Below are positions 17,379-27,756 of a DNA stretch of 64,000 nucleotides, piece after piece (the stretch's first letter is position 1; each line of letters opens with the position of its first letter). The notes under the pieces were generated by a model. The model did no database searches and was not told the DNA's origin. It saw only the letters and a program-made list of their open reading frames with translations. This DNA comes from Tistlia sp040905785 (GTDB lineage: Bacteria > Pseudomonadota > Alphaproteobacteria > Kiloniellales > DSM-21159). The stretch is from the NCBI RefSeq assembly GCF_040905785.1, contig NZ_JBBDQW010000052.1:1-64000 (forward strand), read 5' to 3'. The translations under genes were made by a program, and so were the position numbers.

Positions 17379-18731
17379 ATGACCGCTCCGCTCGCTGTCG
17401 TCGTGCTTGCCGCAGGCAAGGGCACGCGCATGAAGTCCGACCTGCCCAAGGTGCTGCACGCCGTCGCCGGCCGGCCGATGATCGACTGGGTGCTCGAGGC
17501 CGCCGCGGCTCTCGACCCGCGCCAGATCGTCGTCGTCGTCGGCCCCGACATGGCCGAGCTCGCCGCCGCCGTGGAGCCGCACCGCACGGCGGTCCAGGCC
17601 GAGCAGCTCGGCACCGCCGACGCTGTCGGCGCGGCGCGCCAGGCACTCGCGGACTCGCTCGAGGCGGGCGCCGACGTCCTGGTGCTCTACGGCGACGGCC
17701 CCTTGATCGAGCCCGAGACGCTGCGGCGCATGGCCGAGGCGCGGGCCACCGGGCGCGCCGACTACGTCTGGCTCGGCTTCCGGCCCGCCGACCCGACCGG
17801 CTACGGCCGGCTGCTGCTGGAGGCGGACGGCGAGGTCGCGCGCATCGTCGAGGAGCAGGACGCCAGCGACGAGCAGCGCCGGATCGACCTCTGCTGGGGC
17901 GGCCTGCTGCTGGCCCGCGGCCCGGCCCTTTTCGACCAGCTGCCGCGCATCGGCAACGACAACGCCAAGGGCGAGTACTATCTGACCAGTCTGGTCGAGC
18001 TGGCGCGCGCCGCCGGGCAGCGCTCGCTCGTCGTCGAGTGCTCGGCCGAGGAGGTCGTCGGCGTCAACTCGCGCGCCGAGCTGGCCGAGGCCGAGGCGCT
18101 GCTCCAGGCACGCTTGCGTGGCCGGGCGATGGCCGGGGGCGCGACACTGCTCGACCCCGCCAGCGTGCATCTGTCGTGGGACACCCGTCTCGGCCGCGAC
18201 GTCGTGGTCGAGCCCCAGGTCTTCTTCGGGCCCGGCGTGGTCGTGGGCGACGGCGTGCGGATCCGCGCCTTCAGCCACCTCGAGGGCTGCCGCATCGAGC
18301 GCGGTGCCACCGTCGGCCCCTTCGCCCGCCTGCGACCCGGCGCCGAGCTGGGCGAAGGCGCGCGGGTCGGCAACTTCGTCGAGATCAAGGCCGCGACCCT
18401 GGGCCCCGGCGCCAAGGTCAACCATCTCAGCTACGTCGGCGACGCCACGGTCGGCGCGGGGGCGAACCTGGGCGCCGGCACGATCACCTGCAACTACGAC
18501 GGCTTCCGCAAGAGCCGTACCGACATCGGCCCCGGCGCCTTCATCGGCTCCAACACGGCCCTGGTCGCGCCGGTCTCGATCGGAGCCGGCGCCATCGTCG
18601 GCGCCGGCTCGACGATCTCCGGGGAGGTCCCGGACGAGGCGCTGGCGCTGAGCCGGGCCGAGCAGACGATCCGTCCTCTTGCCGCGCGTCGCTTCCGCGA
18701 CCGGCGGGTCGAGGCGAAGAAGAAGGGATAA
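17379..18731 (+). CDS. glmU: Bifunctional N-acetylglucosamine-1-phosphate uridyltransferase / glucosamine-1-phosphate acetyltransferase
   Basis: A 450-aa enzyme making UDP-GlcNAc for peptidoglycan and LPS. The N-terminal nucleotidyltransferase domain has VVLAAGKGTRMKSDLPKVLH (GXGTXM-type loop) and the YGDGPLI metal site. The C-terminal left-handed beta-helix (about 250-450) shows hexapeptide repeats, with NHLSYVGDA and ITCNYDGFRKSRT carrying the acetyltransferase residues. It lies 6 nt upstream of glmS, so the two consecutive pathway enzymes are co-transcribed. Confidence 0.97.
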   Translation: MTAPLAVVVLAAGKGTRMKSDLPKVLHAVAGRPMIDWVLEAAAALDPRQIVVVVGPDMAELAAAVEPHRTAVQAEQLGTADAVGAARQALADSLEAGADVLVLYGDGPLIEPETLRRMAEARATGRADYVWLGFRPADPTGYGRLLLEADGEVARIVEEQDASDEQRRIDLCWGGLLLARGPALFDQLPRIGNDNAKGEYYLTSLVELARAAGQRSLVVECSAEEVVGVNSRAELAEAEALLQARLRGRAMAGGATLLDPASVHLSWDTRLGRDVVVEPQVFFGPGVVVGDGVRIRAFSHLEGCRIERGATVGPFARLRPGAELGEGARVGNFVEIKAATLGPGAKVNHLSYVGDATVGAGANLGAGTITCNYDGFRKSRTDIGPGAFIGSNTALVAPVSIGAGAIVGAGSTISGEVPDEALALSRAEQTIRPLAARRFRDRRVEAKKKG

Positions 18732-18737
18732 GCGTGA

Positions 18738-20561
<1,824 letters not shown>

Positions 20562-20652
20562 CGCCGGCCGGGCGCAAGGTCCGGCTGGCGCGCACCGCCC
20601 CCGGCTGCGCTGGTAGTATCGCTCGGAGCGCAACGAGCGGAAGCCGCGAGCG

Positions 20653-21018
20653 ATGCCCTACGAGCCGATCAACCTGGCCGACAAGTTCGAGCGCCTGACC
20701 GAGCAGTGGTCGCCGCGCGTCGTCGCCGAGATGAACGACTACCAGTTCAAGGTGGTCCGGGTGCAGGGCGACTTCGTCTGGCACGACCATCCGGAGACCG
20801 ACGAGACCTTCCTGGTGCTCGAGGGCGAGCTGCGCATCGACTTCCGGGACGGCGCCGTGCGGCTCCGCGCCGGCGAGCTCTTCGTCGTCCCGAAGGGCGT
20901 CGAGCACAAGCCCTGCGCCGAGGGCGAGGTCAAGCTGATGCTGATCGAGCCGCGGGGCGTCGTGAACACCGGCGAGGCGGGCGGCGAGCGCACGGCCGAG
21001 AACGATCTGTGGATCTGA
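20653..21018 (+). CDS. Small cupin-domain protein
   Basis: A 121-aa single-domain cupin. Cupin motif 1 is WHDHPETDETFLVLEG (metal-binding His/Glu pattern) and motif 2 includes LFVVPKGVEHKPCAEG with the third His. Such small cupins bind a metal and often act as isomerases or dioxygenase-like enzymes of unknown substrate; none can be assigned here. It lies about 90 nt after glmS on the same strand. Its stop codon falls inside a 15-nt tandem repeat. Confidence 0.8.
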   Translation: MPYEPINLADKFERLTEQWSPRVVAEMNDYQFKVVRVQGDFVWHDHPETDETFLVLEGELRIDFRDGAVRLRAGELFVVPKGVEHKPCAEGEVKLMLIEPRGVVNTGEAGGERTAENDLWI

Positions 21019-21056
21019 GGGCTGGAGATCTGACGGCTGGGGATCCGACGGCCGCG
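21012..21056. repeat. 15-nt tandem repeat, 3 units, across the cupin stop codon
   Basis: Units at 21012-21026, 21027-21041 and 21042-21056, consensus GATCTGACGGCTGGG. The first unit contains the cupin stop codon; the rest is intergenic between two convergent genes. Confidence 0.8.
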
Positions 21057-21071
21057 CCGGGGCGTCCTTCC

Positions 21072-22880
21072 CTAGAGCCCGTTCGCGAAGGCGCGGCGGC
21101 CGAGGTCGTCGGCGGGCGCCGCCGAACCGGTCTTCCAGGGAGTGCCGCGGACGGGCAGCGCCGTGGGCAGCTCGATCCAGAACAGGCTGCCCTCGCCAAG
21201 CGTGCTCGTGAAGCCGATTGAGCCGCCCATGGCTTCGACGAAGCGCCTCGTCAGCGCCAGGCCGAGGCCGGTTCCCTCGACGCTGGTGTACTCCGCGCCG
21301 AGCCGGCGGAAGGGCACGAACAGCTCTGCCTGCCGCTCCGGCTCGATGCCCTGGCCGGTGTCCTCGACGCCCAGGCGCAGGCAGCCGTCGCCGCGGGGGA
21401 CGGCGGACAGCGTCACCGAGCCGCCGGGCCGGTTGTACTTGATCGCGTTGGAGACGAGGTTGATCACGACCTGACGCAGGCGCACGGCGTCGGCCCGCAC
21501 GGCGGCGGTGGTCGTCACCGGCGCGACCCGCAGACTGACCTCGGCCTTGGCGGCGATCGGGGCCATGATGTCGCTGACGCCGAGCAGCAGCTCGCGGATC
21601 GGCACTTCCTCCATCGACAGCGACAGCCGGCCGGACTCGACGCCGGCGAGGTCGAGCACGTCGTTGACCAGGTCCAGGAGGTGGTGGCCGCTGTCGACGA
21701 TCAGGCCGGCGTACTCCCTCTGGCCGTCGGTCAGGTTCCGGGGCAGGTCGAGCTCGAGCATCTGGCCGAAGCCGATGACCGCGTTGAGCGGCGTACGCAG
21801 CTCGTGGCTCATGTGCGCGAGAAAGACCGACTTGGCCGAGTTGGCCCGCTCGGCTTCGGCGCGGGCCGCGTTGGCGGCCGCCGTGGCGCCGGCGAGCTCC
21901 GCCTGCAGCCTTTCGCGCCGGCGCAGGTTGGTGACCAGGAGCCCGGTGCCCAGCGCCAGGACAGCGAGCACGACCGCGGTGAGCGCCGTGTCGATCCACA
22001 GGCGGCGCCAGAAGTCGGCCAGGGCATGGGCGCGCGAGACGCCGACGCTGACCATCAGGCCCTGCCCGACGCCGGGTGCGACGGCGTAGCTCGCGATCTC
22101 CTCGGTGCCATCGAAGGGGGCCGGGGCGTGGTAGGTGCCGAAGGGCGCGCGCGGCAGATGCTCCCGGAACAGGGCCGAGTCGGCGCCGGAGGCGGCGAGC
22201 GGAGGGGCCAGATGCGGCGCCCGCGCCAGGACGATGCCGTCGTGGCGATACAGGGTGGTTCGCCCACCCGGTCCCATGTCGAGGGACCGGTAGACCCTGG
22301 CGAACTCGCCCGGATCGAGAGTGCCGGCGGCGATCCCGGCGAAAGCGCCGTCGGGGCCCTCGAGCCTCAGCGAGACGTCGATCCGCCAGGGCGCTTCCGC
22401 CGAGGCGCGCCGCGGTGGCGAGACGTGCAGCGCCTGCGTCGCCTGCGCGCGCGGGCCGAGGAACGTCTCCTCGCGCGCGACGCTGATGCGCGGCGGGTCC
22501 AGCGTGCGCGAGGTCGCGACCAGCTCGCCGTAGGCATCGTACCAGCCGACATCTCGCAGGATCTGCGAGCCGCCACGGAGCGTCTTGAGGTTGACGTGGA
22601 GCGAGGCCTGGCTGCGATAAATGCCCTTGGCGGCGTCGGCGCGCAGCCGCGCGACCGCGCGCAGGGTCTCATGGATGCCGTCGAAGGTGCGCGCGGCATG
22701 CTCGGCCAGCAGGTAGGCGGCGTTGCGCGTGTCCCGCTCGGCGCGCGTGAGGCTGAGGTCGTAGGCCTGCCACTGGGAATGGGCGAACAGCATCAGGGTC
22801 GCCACCGCGATCGCGACCGCGGCGCTCGCGACCTGCCGGCTCGGCCTGGCGAAGAGACCAAGCGAGAAGCGGCGGGTCAA
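21072..22880 (-). CDS. Membrane sensor histidine kinase with periplasmic Cache-like domain
   Basis: About 602 aa. A first membrane helix (VASAAVAIAVATLMLF) and a second (TALTAVVLAVLALGTGLLV) flank a periplasmic domain of about 260 residues, rich in features of double Cache sensors. Next come a short coiled-coil linker, the HisKA dimerisation domain with SHELRTPLN (phospho-acceptor His) and a HATPase_c domain with NLVSNAIKYN, DTGQGIEP and GTGLGLALT. No receiver domain is fused and no response regulator is adjacent except the more distant ctrA. The start is uncertain: no ATG or GTG precedes the first helix after the upstream gene, so TTG 22880 is proposed; TTG 22916 is an alternative. It follows a TRAP receptor gene on the same strand. 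Confidence 0.85.
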   Translation of the reverse strand: MTRRFSLGLFARPSRQVASAAVAIAVATLMLFAHSQWQAYDLSLTRAERDTRNAAYLLAEHAARTFDGIHETLRAVARLRADAAKGIYRSQASLHVNLKTLRGGSQILRDVGWYDAYGELVATSRTLDPPRISVAREETFLGPRAQATQALHVSPPRRASAEAPWRIDVSLRLEGPDGAFAGIAAGTLDPGEFARVYRSLDMGPGGRTTLYRHDGIVLARAPHLAPPLAASGADSALFREHLPRAPFGTYHAPAPFDGTEEIASYAVAPGVGQGLMVSVGVSRAHALADFWRRLWIDTALTAVVLAVLALGTGLLVTNLRRRERLQAELAGATAAANAARAEAERANSAKSVFLAHMSHELRTPLNAVIGFGQMLELDLPRNLTDGQREYAGLIVDSGHHLLDLVNDVLDLAGVESGRLSLSMEEVPIRELLLGVSDIMAPIAAKAEVSLRVAPVTTTAAVRADAVRLRQVVINLVSNAIKYNRPGGSVTLSAVPRGDGCLRLGVEDTGQGIEPERQAELFVPFRRLGAEYTSVEGTGLGLALTRRFVEAMGGSIGFTSTLGEGSLFWIELPTALPVRGTPWKTGSAAPADDLGRRAFANGL

Positions 22881-22908
22881 AAAGCGGCGGGTCGAGAAGC
22901 GGGGGGGT
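22864..22908. repeat. 15-nt tandem repeat, 3 units, at the kinase 5' end
   Basis: Units at 22864-22878, 22879-22893 and 22894-22908 share the core AGCGGCGGGTC; the last is diverged. They encode repeated Arg-rich pentapeptides if translated, and lie where the kinase start is unclear. Confidence 0.7.
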
Positions 22909-22984
22909 CCGGGCAAGTCTGGGTTCAATCTGTCTGGTCGACCGACGGTGCCGGTCGGAGAGGCTGGTCGCGGAGGACGAGGGG

Positions 22985-24034
22985 CTACTTCAGATAGGCG
23001 TGGTCGTGCCAGATCGCGTAGTCGCTCCGAAAGGTCTTGTAGGAGTCGTAGACCCACCGGAAGGCCGCGTTGCGCTCGGCCTCCTCGTTCGCGACCTCGT
23101 TCCAGGCGCTCTCCATGGCGGCGATGATCTCGGGCGACCAGCGGCGGATCTCGACGCCCTCGGCCTGCATCTCCCGCATCGCCTTCCACTGCGCGGCTTC
23201 GCCTGACGCGATGGTCTGCCTGACCATGTCGCCGCGGGCCAGCTCGATGATCGCCTTGTGGCGGTCGGCGAGGGCTTCCCAGGTCGCCAGGTTGACGTAG
23301 AGGTCGAAGAAGGTCGCCTGCTGGTGCCAGCCGGGGAAGTAGTAGTACTTGGCGACCGTGTGGAGCCCCAGGTCCTGGTCCATCCGCGGCAGCGAGAACT
23401 CGGCCGCGTCGAGGGTGCCGGCCTTCAGCGCAGCGCGGATATCGCCTGGAGGAAGCTGCCGTGTCTCGGCGCCGAGCCGTTCCATGACCTTGGCGCCCAG
23501 CCCGAAGAACCGCATGCGCAGGCCTGCGAGGTCCGAAACCTCCCCGATCTCCTTCAGGAACCAGCCGGAGGCCTCCGGGGGGATCAGCGCGCAGGGCAGG
23601 TTGTAGAGGTCGTGCTCGGCGAAGAGGGCGCGCGCCATCTCCAGGCCGCCACCCTCGTACATCCAGGCCATGTACTCGCCGACGCCGGGCCCGAAGGGCA
23701 CGGCCGAGAACATGTTGAAGGCGGTGTCGACGTCGCTGAACCAGCCGGCGCCGCCCCAGCCCGCGTCGATCCTGCCGTCGGAGACCGCGTGGAGCGTCTC
23801 CGCCGCCGGCACCAGGACGCCGGGCTCGTGAAACTCCAGTTCCACCTCGCCGCCGGTGGCCCGGGAGATGCGCGCGGCGAGTTCGATCGCGGCCTCTCCG
23901 ATCAGGGCCATGTCGCCGGGAAAGGTGCTCGCGAAGGCCAGCCGGACCGTGGTCGGCTCGGCCGCGGCGGGGGCACCTGTCGAGAGCGCGGCTGCCACCA
24001 GCGCGACAGCGCCGGCGCGAAGGAGGGGCTTCAT
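22985..24034 (-). CDS. TRAP transporter solute-binding protein (DctP family), orphan
   Basis: A 349-aa periplasmic binding protein. A signal peptide (LLRAGAVALVAAALSTGAPAAA) leads into TTVRLAFASTFPGDMALIGEAA, and landmarks such as LRMRFFGLGAKVMERLGA and the KYYYFPGWHQQATFFDLYVN region match DctP receptors that bind organic or keto acids. ATG 24034 was chosen for the signal peptide. Neither of the TRAP membrane subunits (DctQ, DctM) is nearby. The next gene downstream is a membrane histidine kinase with about a 100-nt gap, so the receptor may serve sensing rather than, or besides, transport (inference). Confidence 0.88.
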   Translation of the reverse strand: MKPLLRAGAVALVAAALSTGAPAAAEPTTVRLAFASTFPGDMALIGEAAIELAARISRATGGEVELEFHEPGVLVPAAETLHAVSDGRIDAGWGGAGWFSDVDTAFNMFSAVPFGPGVGEYMAWMYEGGGLEMARALFAEHDLYNLPCALIPPEASGWFLKEIGEVSDLAGLRMRFFGLGAKVMERLGAETRQLPPGDIRAALKAGTLDAAEFSLPRMDQDLGLHTVAKYYYFPGWHQQATFFDLYVNLATWEALADRHKAIIELARGDMVRQTIASGEAAQWKAMREMQAEGVEIRRWSPEIIAAMESAWNEVANEEAERNAAFRWVYDSYKTFRSDYAIWHDHAYLK

Positions 24035-24179
24035 GGTACTCGCTTTGAGTGGGGGTGGCGGGCGGCCCTGCGACCGCACCTGCGGACCCTGCCCGATGCG
24101 GGTTAAGGTCGAATGAACACCTGCGATTCGGCCCCGCCCGAATCGGCGGGACGCGCTCCGGTGCCTCTGCACGCGAAGG

Positions 24180-24212
24180 AAAAGCGGCCGGCCCGTCGCG
24201 CGGGCCGGCCGT
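24180..24212 (-). terminator. Intrinsic terminator of ctrA
   Basis: An 11-bp GC stem (24186-24196 with 24102-type complement at 24202-24212) closes a 5-nt loop and is followed on the minus strand by a run of five T (24184-24180). It lies about 85 nt past the ctrA stop. The rest of the 260-nt gap before the TRAP gene shows nothing else. Confidence 0.8.
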
Positions 24213-24294
24213 CAGGTCGACAGGGAGGATGGTCGAAAGAGCGTCAGGCGAAAGACCGCGCCCGGCGACTGCAGCGGGCCGGGGAACAAGCGCT

Positions 24295-25005
24295 TCAGGC
24301 GATCGCCTTGCGCTGGACCTCGCCGACCTCCGAGGGATCGCGCAGGACGTAACCGCGGCCCCAGACGGTCTCGATGTAGGTCTCGCCGCCGGTCGCCATC
24401 GACAGCTTCTTGCGCAGCTTGCAGACGAAGACGTCGATGATCTTGAGCTCCGGCTCGTCGATGCCGCCGTAGAGGTGGTTGAGGAACATCTCCTTGGTCA
24501 GGGTCGTGCCCTTGCGCAGGGAGAGCAGCTCCAGGATGCCGTATTCCTTGCCGGTGAGGTGGATCGGATGGCCCTCGACCTCGACGGTGCGGGCGTCCAG
24601 GTTGACCGCGAGCTTGCCGGTCAGGATCACCGAATCCGAGTGGCCCTTGGAGCGGCGCACCACGGCCTGCAGGCGGGCAGTGAGCTCGCGCTTGTCGAAG
24701 GGCTTGGTCAGGTAGTCGTCGGCGCCGAAGCCGAGGCCCTTGAGCTTGTCGTCCAGACCGGAGAGGCCCGACAGGATCAGGATCGGCGTCTTGACGCGCG
24801 CCTGGCGGAGCCGGCGCAGCACTTCGTAGCCGTCGATGTCCGGCAGCATCAGGTCCAGGATGATGATGTCGTAGTCGTAGAGCTTGCCGATCTCCAGGCC
24901 GTCTTCGCCGAGATCGGTGACGTCGCAGACGTACCCGTCGGAGCGGAGCATCAGCTCGATCGACTTCGCGAGGGCCGCATCGTCCTCGACAACCAGAACA
25001 CGCAT
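24295..25005 (-). CDS. ctrA: Cell cycle response regulator CtrA
   Basis: A 236-aa OmpR-type response regulator. The receiver domain has the acidic pocket VEDD near residue 8, phospho-acceptor Asp at about 51 (IIILDLMLPDIDG) and the Lys in LTKPFDKREL. The DNA-binding winged helix (about 130-230) carries HLTGKEYGILELLSLRKGT and WGRGYVLRDP, nearly identical to other CtrA proteins. The C-terminus ends KAIA, a short hydrophobic end like the ClpXP recognition tail of CtrA. ATG 25005 has AGGAG upstream. CtrA controls cell cycle or motility genes in alphaproteobacteria. It is divergent from fliI, and the shared region holds a CtrA box next to a GANTC site. Confidence 0.97.
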   Translation of the reverse strand: MRVLVVEDDAALAKSIELMLRSDGYVCDVTDLGEDGLEIGKLYDYDIIILDLMLPDIDGYEVLRRLRQARVKTPILILSGLSGLDDKLKGLGFGADDYLTKPFDKRELTARLQAVVRRSKGHSDSVILTGKLAVNLDARTVEVEGHPIHLTGKEYGILELLSLRKGTTLTKEMFLNHLYGGIDEPELKIIDVFVCKLRKKLSMATGGETYIETVWGRGYVLRDPSEVGEVQRKAIA

Positions 25006-25084
25006 TGTCGCTACTCCTAAAGTACGAGAGCTAAGTTGCAGGTTTGCGTCCGATGCCCCCTGACGCGTTAACCACATTGCTCCA

Positions 25085-25105
25085 GAATCCTTAACAAAGG
25101 GTTAT
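25085..25105. promoter_or_regulatory. CtrA box with adjoining GANTC site between ctrA and fliI
   Basis: TTAA-CAAAGGG-TTAT (25091-25105) matches the CtrA consensus TTAA-N7-TTAA at 7 of 8 positions. GAATC (25085-25089), a CcrM-type GANTC site, is separated from it by one base. Further TTAA half-sites occur at 25068 and 25120. The layout suggests CtrA autoregulation and methylation-dependent control as in Caulobacter; the function here is inferred. Confidence 0.65.
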
Positions 25106-25280
25106 CACGAGCATTTTTGTTAAGGAAGATTACCCTGGCCAGGTGTTCAGAGCAGAGCTCTTTGCCGCAGTTTTCAGCCATTCCGCCAGAGGGGCTCAGG
25201 GTTTACCGAAGCTTAAGCGCCCCCGGCGCAAGCTGCCGCCAAGCCAGCCAGAACCAGAATGTGGGGTCCCCGGTCCGCTG

Positions 25281-26648
25281 ATGTCAGCCCTTTTGTCGTC
25301 CTTCGCCGAAGAAGTCGGCCGCCTGCCCGACCATCGCCTCTACGGTCGCGTCTCGGGTGTACTCGGCATGACCGTCGAGGTTGCCGGCCTCGACCGCCAG
25401 CTCGCCATCGGCGCGCGCTGCCGGATCGAGGCGCGCGGCGGCCGGCGGGTCACCTGCGAGGTCGTCGGCTTCCGCGAGGGCCGCGCGCTGCTGCTGCCCT
25501 TCGGACCGCTCGACGGCGTCGGCCTCGGCTGCAAGGCCGAGCTGTCGGCGGCCGAGCCGGTGATCTGGCCGACCGAAGGCTGGCTCGGCCGGGTCGTCAA
25601 TGCGCTCGGCCAGCCCCTCGACGGCAAGGGGCCGCTGCCGCTGGGGCCGATCGCCTACCGTCTGCGTCGCGACCCGCCGCCGGCCCACGGCCGCCAGCGC
25701 GTCGGCGGCAAGATCGACCTTGGCGTCCGCGCCATGAACACGTTCCTGTCCTGCTGCCAGGGACAGCGCATGGGCATCTTCGCCGGCTCTGGCGTCGGCA
25801 AGTCGGTGCTGCTCTCGATGCTGGCCCGCTACACCACGGCGGACGTCAACGTCATCGGCCTGATCGGCGAGCGCGGCCGCGAGGTCCAGGAGTGGCTGGA
25901 GGACGAGCTGGGCCGCGAGGGCCTGGCGCGCTCGGTTGTCGTCGTCGCGACCTCCGATGAGCCGCCGCTGATGCGCCGCCAGGCCGCGCAGCTGACGCTG
26001 GCGCTGGCCGAGGCGTTCCGCGACCATGGGCGCGACGTCCTCTGCCTCATGGACTCCGTGACCCGCTACGCCATGGCGATGCGCGAGATCGGCCTGTCGG
26101 CCGGCGAGCCGCCGGCGGCCAAGGGCTACACCCCGAGCGTCTTCGCCGAGCTGCCGCGCCTGCTCGAGCGTGCCGGGCCGGGCGGCGAGGGCCAGGGCTC
26201 GATCACCGGCCTGTTCACCGTGCTGGTCGAGGGCGACGACCACAACGAGCCGGTCGCCGATGCCGTGCGCGGCATCCTCGACGGGCACATCGTCCTGGAG
26301 CGCCAGATCGCCGAGCGCGGCCGCTATCCCGCCATCAACATCCTGCGCAGCGTCTCGCGCACCATGCCGGCCTGCAACAGCGAGGCGCAGAATGCCCTGG
26401 TCCAGCGCGCCCGCCGCCTGCTCTCGACCTACGAGGACATGGCCGAGCTGATCCGCATCGGCGCCTACCGCCAGGGCAGCGACGCCGGCGTCGACGAGGC
26501 GCTGCGCTACAACGCAAAGCTCGAAGCCTTCCTGAACCAGGACAAGTCGGACCGCGCCCTGCTCGAGGATGGCTACGCCCAGCTCGCCGCGATCCTCGAC
26601 ATGCCCTGGCCGCCCCCGGCAACTCCGGATAAGGGAGCCGACGCATGA
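25281..26648 (+). CDS. fliI: Flagellum-specific ATPase FliI
   Basis: A 455-aa F1-beta-like ATPase that powers type III flagellar export. The Walker A motif is FAGSGVGKSVLL, the catalytic Glu is in GERGREVQEW, and Walker B is LCLMDSVTRYA, followed by the family signature AKGYTPSVFAELPRLLERAG. ATG 25281 matches the family N-terminus; the frame is open further upstream but that part lies in the ctrA regulatory region. The gene overlaps fliJ by 4 nt (ATGA), so the two are translationally coupled. Confidence 0.95.
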   Translation: MSALLSSFAEEVGRLPDHRLYGRVSGVLGMTVEVAGLDRQLAIGARCRIEARGGRRVTCEVVGFREGRALLLPFGPLDGVGLGCKAELSAAEPVIWPTEGWLGRVVNALGQPLDGKGPLPLGPIAYRLRRDPPPAHGRQRVGGKIDLGVRAMNTFLSCCQGQRMGIFAGSGVGKSVLLSMLARYTTADVNVIGLIGERGREVQEWLEDELGREGLARSVVVVATSDEPPLMRRQAAQLTLALAEAFRDHGRDVLCLMDSVTRYAMAMREIGLSAGEPPAAKGYTPSVFAELPRLLERAGPGGEGQGSITGLFTVLVEGDDHNEPVADAVRGILDGHIVLERQIAERGRYPAINILRSVSRTMPACNSEAQNALVQRARRLLSTYEDMAELIRIGAYRQGSDAGVDEALRYNAKLEAFLNQDKSDRALLEDGYAQLAAILDMPWPPPATPDKGADA

Positions 26649-27076
26649 GCGGCGCGATCGCCAACCTGATCCGCGTCCACCGCTGGACGCTCGACGAGCG
26701 CCGTCGCACCCTGGGCGACCTCGAGCGCTTGGCCGAGAAGCTGACCGGCGACCTCGCCGCGATCGAAGCCGAGCTGGTCCGCGAGCGCGAGATGGCGACG
26801 AGCACGCCGGACATGGCCTTCGCCTATCCTGCCTTCGCCTCGGCGTCCCGGCAGCGCAGCGAGAAGGTCAAGGTTTCGATCGCGGAGGTCGGCAAGGAGA
26901 TCGATCGGGCGCGCCGGCAGGTCGAGGCCGCATTCCAGGAGCTCAAGAAGTACGAGCTGGCCCAGGCTTCAACCGAGCGTCGCAAGCAGGAGGCCCTGAA
27001 GCGCCGCGAGCAGGCGACGCTCGACGAGATGGGCCTGACCCTCCACCTGCGCCGGCGAGCGAGCGACGGCAGGTAG
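26645..27076 (+). CDS. fliJ: Flagellar export protein FliJ
   Basis: A 143-aa, highly charged, almost entirely helical coiled-coil protein (Glu/Arg/Lys-rich, LERLAEKLTGDLAAIEAEL and later EIDRARRQVEAAFQELKKYE). Length, coiled coil and the 4-nt overlap with fliI identify FliJ, the stalk-like component that links the FliI ring to FlhA. Sequence conservation is low in this family, so the call leans on context. Confidence 0.88.
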   Translation: MSGAIANLIRVHRWTLDERRRTLGDLERLAEKLTGDLAAIEAELVREREMATSTPDMAFAYPAFASASRQRSEKVKVSIAEVGKEIDRARRQVEAAFQELKKYELAQASTERRKQEALKRREQATLDEMGLTLHLRRRASDGR

Positions 27077-27100
27077 CGCAGGCGACAGGATCTCCCCTAC

Positions 27101-27673
27101 CTACCGGGCCCCTTCGGGCTCCGTTCCGTTCTCGCCGGCGAGCGTCTCGACGTTGCGCCGCATGGCCCGCATGACCCGCAGGAAGGCCTCCAGGTCCTCG
27201 GGATCGACGCCTTCGATCAGCCACCGCTCGCGCTCCAGCGCAACCGCAAGGATGCTGTCGTGCAGGTCGTAGCCGGCGGCGTTCAGCCGCCAGGCCTTGC
27301 GGCGCGGGTCGGCGCCGGGCGTCTCGAACTCCAGGTAGCCCAGGGCGTCGAGTCGCTGCAGCGCGCGGCTGGTCGCGGCCTTGTCGAGGGCGATGATCTC
27401 GCAGATCCGCGCGGCCCGGATGCCGGGCTCGATGGCCAGCATGGAGACGACCCGCCACTCGACGATGCCGACGCCGAAGCGCGCGAGGTAGGCCTGGGAG
27501 GCGCCTCGCGACAGCGCGTTGTTCACCGAGGCCAGGAAGTAGGGCAGGTAGCAGCCGAGATCGAGCACCGGCCGGCCGCCGACCTCCCGGGTCGAGCGCG
27601 AGATCCGGCCGTCGGGGCAGCTCGGAGAGGCGCCGCTCTCGGGTGGTCCGGAAATGGGTCGCGCTGTGCTCAT
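27101..27673 (-). CDS. MarR-family transcriptional regulator
   Basis: About 190 aa. A MarR winged helix occupies about residues 55-150: VVSMLAIEPGIRAARICEIIALDKAATSRALQRLD (recognition helix around KAATSRAL), then the wing FETPGADPRRKAWRLNAAG. The N-terminal 40 residues are Pro/Ser-rich and the first half of that may not be conserved. It sits convergent with fliJ and 84 nt upstream of nothing co-directional except the minus-strand operon end, so its target cannot be told; it may be an unrelated gene inside the flagellar island. ATG 27673 was preferred over 27718. Confidence 0.8.
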   Translation of the reverse strand: MSTARPISGPPESGASPSCPDGRISRSTREVGGRPVLDLGCYLPYFLASVNNALSRGASQAYLARFGVGIVEWRVVSMLAIEPGIRAARICEIIALDKAATSRALQRLDALGYLEFETPGADPRRKAWRLNAAGYDLHDSILAVALERERWLIEGVDPEDLEAFLRVMRAMRRNVETLAGENGTEPEGAR

Positions 27674-27756
27674 GGATCGTTCCGGCGAGAGGGCGTGCGC
27701 CGCGATCCTAGTCGGCATTCCCCGGCCCTTCGAGAGCCTTTCTCTTGCTTGGCTTT

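Noticed and set aside
20562..20652. Possible glmS-linked RNA element
   Set aside because: The glmS ribozyme is known from Firmicutes, and the 5' gap to glmU is only 6 nt; nothing structured was seen.
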